A stretch of DNA of 9,332 nucleotides from JAQSWP01 sp040255215 (lineage in GTDB: Bacteria; Pseudomonadota; Alphaproteobacteria; Reyranellales; JAQSWP01), in NCBI GenBank assembly GCA_040255215.1, contig JBDZUM010000137.1:1-9332 (forward strand), written 5' to 3'. Under the pieces are notes generated by a model, which saw only the letters and a program-made list of their open reading frames with translations, had not been told where the DNA came from and ran no database searches. Positions 5,581 through 9,332 of this stretch are shown here, piece by piece. Position numbers and translations under genes: made by a program. Position 1 is the first letter of the stretch. Each line of letters starts with the position of its first letter.

Positions 5581-5886
5581 TCACGACGCTGCAAAAGCGC
5601 CCAAACCGCCGGCATCCTGCTCCTGTCGTCGAATGTTCCGCCGTCGCGCGACGCGTCTCGACTCCAGTTCGACGCGCAGCCGCCAGGCCGGGATCAAGCC
5701 CGCCTCGAGCAGCAATGTCAGTCCCGATTTGGTTGCGGCGACGCCGCTTCGGACAGGCTGAGCCAGGCCAAGGACGATGAGATGCGCCACCACGTCGAGC
5801 GGCGGGCAGGGCCCGCGCCGTTCGCCGGCGACGAACTCCAGCGCGTCGATCTCCAGGTCGCTCAATTGTCCCAGCGCCACGCCCAT
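5581..5886 (-). CDS. Uncharacterised 101-aa protein downstream of malate synthase
   Basis: I chose ATG 5886-5884 because a near-perfect Shine-Dalgarno (GGGAGGA, 5900-5894 on the - strand) precedes it by seven bases. The same GGGAGGAT motif precedes malate synthase. The longer open frame to 5979 would overlap malate synthase's end and reads as non-coding. Residues 5-62 (LGQLSDLEIDALEFVAGERR, then PPLDVVAHLIVLGLAQPV and ATKSGLTLLLEAG) suggest a compact helical fold. The helix, loop, LxxLGLxxP, then TxxGxxLL pattern recalls winged-helix-like modules, but this is only a resemblance. Residues 67-101 are strongly basic (WRLRVELESRRVARRRNIRR) and could bind nucleic acid or simply be a disordered tail. 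No membrane segment or signal peptide is seen. It starts 64 bases after the malate synthase stop on the same strand and is probably co-transcribed. Function unknown. Confidence 0.65.
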   Translation of the reverse strand: MGVALGQLSDLEIDALEFVAGERRGPCPPLDVVAHLIVLGLAQPVRSGVAATKSGLTLLLEAGLIPAWRLRVELESRRVARRRNIRRQEQDAGGLGAFAAS

Positions 5887-5950
5887 GCTCTGATCCTCCC
5901 GGTTCGCTTCGCCGGTGAATCGTTGCAGCGCCGCGCCGATGCGTCGAGGC

Positions 5951-7555
5951 TCAGACGCCCTCTGCCACCAATTGGTCATAGGCCGGCAGGGTCAGGAACT
6001 CGGTGAAGTTGTCCTGCGCGATCAGCGTGTCGAACAGCCGCGCCGCCTCGTCGTAGCGCGCACCGGCGCTGGCCTGCGCCTTCTCCAGCTCTTCCGCGAT
6101 GATCCTGCGGCACAGCTCCAGATCGACCAGCCGCCCGTCGTCGAGCTTCTGGCGATGGTGAACCCACTGCCAGACCTGGGCGCGGCTGATCTCGGCCGTC
6201 GCCGCGTCCTCCATCAGATTGTGCAGCGGCACGCAGCCCACCCCGCGCAGCCAGGCCTCGAGATAGCCGATGCCGACATTGATGTTCTGGCGCAGGCCCG
6301 CCTCGGTCTTGGCGCCTTGCGGTATCTGCAGCAGATCGGCGGCAGTCACGCTGACATCCTGCCGCTTGCGCGCGATCTGGTTGGCCTCCTTCATCACCGC
6401 GTCGAATTCCTCGCGCGCGATGGCGACCAGCCCAGGATGCGCCACCCAGGTGCCGTCATGCCCGTCGGTGGCCTCGCGCTTCTTGTCGGCGCGCACCTTG
6501 CCCAAGGCCTCCTCGTTGGCCTTCTCGTCGCCCTTGATCGGGATCTGCGCCGCCATGCCGCCCATCGCGTGCACGTTGCGCCGGTGGCAGGTCTTGATGA
6601 CGTGCAGCGAGTACGAGCGCAGGAAATGCGTCGTCATCGTCACTTCGCCGCGATTGGGCAGCACCGCCCAGGCGTGTTTCGAGAATTTCTTGATGAAGCT
6701 GAAGATGTAGTCCCAGCGGCCGCAATTGAGCCCGGCCGAATGCTCGCGCAGCTCGTAGAGGATTTCGTCGACCTCGAACGTCGCCAGGATGGTCTCGATC
6801 AGCACCGTCGCCTTGACCGAGCCGCGCTTGACGCCCAGCCGATCCTGCGCGTGCACGAACACGTCGTTCCACAGGCGCGCCTCGAGATGGCTCTCCATCT
6901 TCGGCAGGTAGAAATAGGGGCCGGTGCCGCGCGACAGCTGCGTGCGCGCGTTGTGGAAGAAGAACAGGCCGAAATCGAACAGCGAGCCCGACATCGGCTT
7001 GCCGTCGATCAGCACGTGCTTCTCCTCCAGATGCCAGCCGCGCGGGCGCACCTTGAGCACGGCGATCTTGTCGTTCAGCTTGTAGCTCTTGCCGGAGGCG
7101 GGATCGTCGAAGGCGATGGTGCCGCGGGTGGCGTCCATCATGTTGTTCTGGCCGTCGATCATGTTGTGCCAGGTCGGGGTCGAGGCGTCCTCGAAATCCG
7201 CCATGAACACCGAGGCGCCGGAGTTCAGCGCGTTGATCACCATCTTGCGGTCGACCGGTCCGGTGATCTCGACGCGGCGGTCCTGCAGGTCCTTCGGCAG
7301 GGGGGCCACGGTCCAGTCGCCGTCGCGAATCGATTTGGTCTGGGGCAGGAAATCCGGCTTCTCGCCGGCGTCGAGCCGCTTCTGCCGCTCGACGCGCGCC
7401 TGCAGCAGATCGCGCCGCCGCTGGCCGAAAGTGCGCTCCAGTTCGGCGACGAAGGCCAGCGCCTCCTCGCTCAGCACCCGCTCGTAGCCGGGGCGCACCT
7501 CGGCGCGAATTTCTACTCCGGCCGGCACGGCAAGCTGTTGCGCCGCTGCATTCAT
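5951..7555 (-). CDS. aceB: Malate synthase A (EC 2.3.3.9)
   Basis: This 534-residue protein matches malate synthase isoform A in length and motifs. It condenses glyoxylate with acetyl-CoA to malate in the cytoplasm, the second step of the glyoxylate shunt. Residues 168-180 (KVRPRGWHLEEKH) hold the active-site Arg172. VLIETILA contains Glu254 and GLNCGRWDY contains Asp282, the expected Mg2+ ligands. Residues 270-286 fit the malate synthase signature. The catalytic base is Asp450 in NLMEDAATAEISR, and Cys441 lies just before it. ATG 7555 is preceded by GGGAGGAT at ideal spacing. No isocitrate lyase gene is visible. It is divergent from the UxaA-family gene across 86 bases and likely leads a transcript with two small unknown genes. 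Many alphaproteobacteria carry the longer isoform G (about 720 residues), so the A form is mildly informative. I see no truncation or frameshift. Confidence 0.97.
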   Translation of the reverse strand: MNAAAQQLAVPAGVEIRAEVRPGYERVLSEEALAFVAELERTFGQRRRDLLQARVERQKRLDAGEKPDFLPQTKSIRDGDWTVAPLPKDLQDRRVEITGPVDRKMVINALNSGASVFMADFEDASTPTWHNMIDGQNNMMDATRGTIAFDDPASGKSYKLNDKIAVLKVRPRGWHLEEKHVLIDGKPMSGSLFDFGLFFFHNARTQLSRGTGPYFYLPKMESHLEARLWNDVFVHAQDRLGVKRGSVKATVLIETILATFEVDEILYELREHSAGLNCGRWDYIFSFIKKFSKHAWAVLPNRGEVTMTTHFLRSYSLHVIKTCHRRNVHAMGGMAAQIPIKGDEKANEEALGKVRADKKREATDGHDGTWVAHPGLVAIAREEFDAVMKEANQIARKRQDVSVTAADLLQIPQGAKTEAGLRQNINVGIGYLEAWLRGVGCVPLHNLMEDAATAEISRAQVWQWVHHRQKLDDGRLVDLELCRRIIAEELEKAQASAGARYDEAARLFDTLIAQDNFTEFLTLPAYDQLVAEGV

Positions 7556-7583
7556 GCCCTATCCTCCCTGTTCGCTTTCCGCG

Positions 7584-7612
7584 CTTATAGCGGCCCGCCA
7601 GAGGCCGCGCAA
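7584..7612 (-). promoter_or_regulatory. Predicted sigma70-type promoter of malate synthase
   Basis: On the - strand TTGCGC (7612-7607) and TATAAG (7589-7584) are separated by exactly 17 bases. The -10 matches TATAAT at five of six positions and the -35 matches TTGACA at three. A start near 7577 would leave a leader of about 20 bases, just enough for the GGGAGGA site at 7568-7562. The -10 lies within CGCT-TAT-AGCG (7582-7592), a short perfect dyad that could also be part of an operator. Confidence 0.45.
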
Positions 7613-7641
7613 ACGCCGGGGCGGTTTCGCGGGAGGAACCA

Positions 7642-9159
7642 ATGGCGACGCTGGCGATCAGACTGAACCCGGCCGACAACGTTGCGGTCGCGCGCCTCGA
7701 TCTGCTGCCGGGAACGATGCTGCCCGAGTTCGGCGTAACCACGGCTGGGTTCGTGCCGGCCGGCCACAAGCTGACCGTGGCCCCGGTCAAGGCCGGTGAG
7801 GCGGTGCGCAAGTACGACCAGACCATCGGCTTCGCCACCGCCGACTTGGCGCCGGGCACGCATGTGCACACCCATAATCTGGAAATGCGCAGTTTCGATC
7901 GCGACTACGCCTTCGGCGCCGACGCCAGACCGACGAATTTCGTGCCCGAGGACAAGCGCGCCACCTTCCAGGGCATCGTGCGCGCCGATGGCCGCGTCGC
8001 CACCCGCAACTTTCTGGGCATCGTCACCACGGTCAACTGTTCGGCCAGCGCCGGCCGCTACATCGCCGAGAAAATGCGGCCATTGCTGGCGGACTATCCC
8101 AGTATCGACGGCGTCGTGGCGCTGACCCATTCATCGGGTTGCGGCATGGCCGCCCATGGCGAGCCGATCGACCTGCTGCGCAAGACGCTGGGCGGCTACG
8201 CCCGGCACCCCAACTTCGCCGGCATTCTCGTGCTGGGGCTGGGCTGCGAAGCCAACCAGATCGGCGGCTTTCTCAAGGATCAGGGGCTTGAGCCGAACGA
8301 CAATCTGCAGGCGCTGACCATCCAGGACGAGGGCGGCACGGCGGCGACGGTGCGCAACGGCGTCGCCGTATTGAAGGAGATGCTGCCCAGGGCCAACGAG
8401 GCTGCCCGGACCACGGTGCCGGCCAGCCACATCACCCTGGCGCTGCAATGCGGCGGTTCGGATGGATACTCCGGCATCTCCGCCAACCCAGCACTGGGTG
8501 CGGCCGTCGATCTGCTGGTCCGCCATGGCGGCACGGCAGTACTGAGCGAGACGCCGGAGATTTATGGGGCCGAGCATCTGCTCACCCGTCGGGCGCAAAG
8601 CCGCGAAATCGGCGAAAAGATCGTCGAGCGCATCAAATGGTGGGAGGACTACACCGCCCGCCATGGCGGCGAAATGAACAACAACCCGTCGCCCGGCAAC
8701 AAGACCGGCGGGCTGACCACGATTCTGGAGAAATCGCTCGGCGCCGTCGCCAAGGGCGGCACCACCAATCTGGTCGAAGTCTATCGCTACGCCGAGGAGA
8801 TCGCGGCCAGAGGCTTCGTCTACATGGATACGCCCGGCTACGATCCGGTTTCCGCCACCGGCCAGGTGGCGGGCGGCGCCAACATGATCTGCTTCACCAC
8901 CGGCCGCGGCAGCGTGTTCGGCTGCAAGCCGGTGCCCAGCCTCAAGCTCGCCACCAACACCGCCCTCTTCAACCGCATGCCGGACGACATGGATATCGAT
9001 TGCGGCCCGGTCGCCGACGGGCTGGCCAGCGTCGACGAAATGGGCCAGCGCATCTTCGAGCTGATCCTGCGCACGGCCTCGGGGGACAGGACGAAGAGCG
9101 AGGAGCTCGGCATCGGCGACGACGAATTCGCGCCCTGGGTGCTGGGCGCGACGATGTGA
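7642..9159 (+). CDS. UxaA family sugar-acid dehydratase (altronate/galactarate dehydratase-like)
   Basis: This 505-residue protein is a full-length member of the UxaA/GarD family, with the small SAF-type domain fused to the large catalytic domain. The N-terminal domain (about 8-85) includes GFVPAGHKLTV and a histidine cluster THVHTHNL (73-80) of the kind seen in SAF domains. The linker GIVRADGRVATRNFLGI (111-127) opens the catalytic part. It is followed by HSSGCGM (163-169), GLGCEANQI (199-207), LQCGGSDGYSGISANPALG (268-286) and GRGSVFGCKPVPSLKLATNT (421-440), all hallmark segments with conserved cysteines (167, 202, 270, 428, 454). The family uses a divalent metal to dehydrate aldonates or aldarates such as D-altronate or galactarate. 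The exact substrate cannot be told, because no uronate isomerase or KDG genes are in view. ATG 7642 follows GGGAGGAACCA, a strong ribosome-binding site. A SnoaL-like gene follows after 29 bases. Confidence 0.93.
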   Translation: MATLAIRLNPADNVAVARLDLLPGTMLPEFGVTTAGFVPAGHKLTVAPVKAGEAVRKYDQTIGFATADLAPGTHVHTHNLEMRSFDRDYAFGADARPTNFVPEDKRATFQGIVRADGRVATRNFLGIVTTVNCSASAGRYIAEKMRPLLADYPSIDGVVALTHSSGCGMAAHGEPIDLLRKTLGGYARHPNFAGILVLGLGCEANQIGGFLKDQGLEPNDNLQALTIQDEGGTAATVRNGVAVLKEMLPRANEAARTTVPASHITLALQCGGSDGYSGISANPALGAAVDLLVRHGGTAVLSETPEIYGAEHLLTRRAQSREIGEKIVERIKWWEDYTARHGGEMNNNPSPGNKTGGLTTILEKSLGAVAKGGTTNLVEVYRYAEEIAARGFVYMDTPGYDPVSATGQVAGGANMICFTTGRGSVFGCKPVPSLKLATNTALFNRMPDDMDIDCGPVADGLASVDEMGQRIFELILRTASGDRTKSEELGIGDDEFAPWVLGATM

Positions 9160-9188
9160 TTGCAAGGACGAGATCATCTGGAGGAAAA

Positions 9189-9332
9189 ATGAAGATAGAG
9201 CAAATGCTGAAGAAGTTCACCGACGCCGTCGAAAGCCACAACGGCGCAGCTCTAGGCCAGCTCTTCGCCGAAGATGGCGTCTACCACGACGCCTTCTACG
9301 GCGCGTTCGAGGGCCGCAAGCGCGTGGCCGAG
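9189..9332 (+). CDS. SnoaL-like/NTF2-like protein, 3'-truncated by the window
   Basis: ATG 9189 is preceded by TGGAGGA (9179-9185) at good spacing, and 48 codons are visible before the window ends. The residues MKIEQMLKKFTDAVESHNGA, followed by LFAEDGVYHDAFYGAFEGR, match the start of the cone-shaped SnoaL/NTF2 fold. That start is an N-terminal helix pair ending in a surface Asn, then the F-x-E-D-x-x-Y-x-D motif and the G-x-F-x-G-R-x-x-V strand-helix. Family members are usually 120-150 residues and work as small-molecule isomerases, hydratases or cyclases, or as binding proteins. It lies 29 bases behind the UxaA-family gene, so a role in the same catabolic route is plausible but unproven. No signal peptide is seen. 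Confidence 0.78.
   Translation, partial: MKIEQMLKKFTDAVESHNGAALGQLFAEDGVYHDAFYGAFEGRKRVAE

Noticed and set aside
5149..6006. A 285-codon + strand open frame over the two small - strand genes
   Set aside because: It has no ribosome-binding site and low-complexity Arg/Ala/Gln content. The - strand frames have good ribosome sites and plausible helices.
5915..7666. A 583-codon + strand open frame opposite malate synthase
   Set aside because: The - strand encodes an unmistakable malate synthase with all motifs, so this is its antisense shadow.
8131..9177. A 348-codon - strand open frame opposite the UxaA-family gene
   Set aside because: It is a shadow of a full-length conserved enzyme, and its translation shows no family motif.
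1..9332. tRNA, rRNA, CRISPR, insertion sequence or prophage signals
   Set aside because: I saw no regularly spaced repeats, terminal inverted repeats, transposase or integrase motifs, or tRNA-like T-loop context on reading both strands.

Overview
The window reads as ordinary chromosomal DNA from a high-GC alphaproteobacterium. The support is the strong G/C bias at third codon positions, compact gene blocks with GGAGG-type ribosome-binding sites, and familiar alphaproteobacterial families (a DUF1289 protein, several crotonases, a UxaA-family dehydratase). The genus cannot be fixed from the sequence. I see no mobile element, CRISPR array, tRNA or rRNA, and no stretch over 300 bases without a gene.

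Layout: (1) Bases 2-2013, + strand: the C-terminal part of a ketopantoate-reductase-family protein, a 63-aa four-cysteine DUF1289 protein and a membrane acyltransferase-3 protein, packed with a stop/start overlap and a 3-nt gap. (2) Bases 2034-3253, - strand: a crotonase (enoyl-CoA hydratase/isomerase superfamily) translationally coupled to an uncharacterised 137-aa protein. (3) Bases 3334-5126, + strand, divergent from block 2: a second crotonase and a zinc-free NADPH:quinone-oxidoreductase-type enzyme. (4) Bases 5098-7555, - strand: malate synthase A followed by two small uncharacterised proteins (101 and 114 aa). The last one runs antisense into the end of block 3. (5) Bases 7642-9332, + strand, divergent from malate synthase: a full-length UxaA-family (altronate/galactarate dehydratase-like) enzyme, then the start of a SnoaL/NTF2-like protein cut by the window end.

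The central theme is acyl-CoA, glyoxylate and sugar-acid metabolism. Malate synthase condenses glyoxylate with acetyl-CoA, the crotonases and the reductase act on acyl-CoA or enone-type substrates, and the UxaA-family enzyme dehydrates a sugar acid. No isocitrate lyase, thiolase or regulator is in view, so a joined pathway is inference only.

There is no clear new system here. The points most worth a second look are the two crotonases lacking one or both canonical catalytic glutamates, the structured leader (two perfect-stem hairpins and a TAGATA repeat) between the two small genes behind malate synthase, the antisense C-terminal tail of the 114-aa protein, and the divergent malate synthase/UxaA promoter region.
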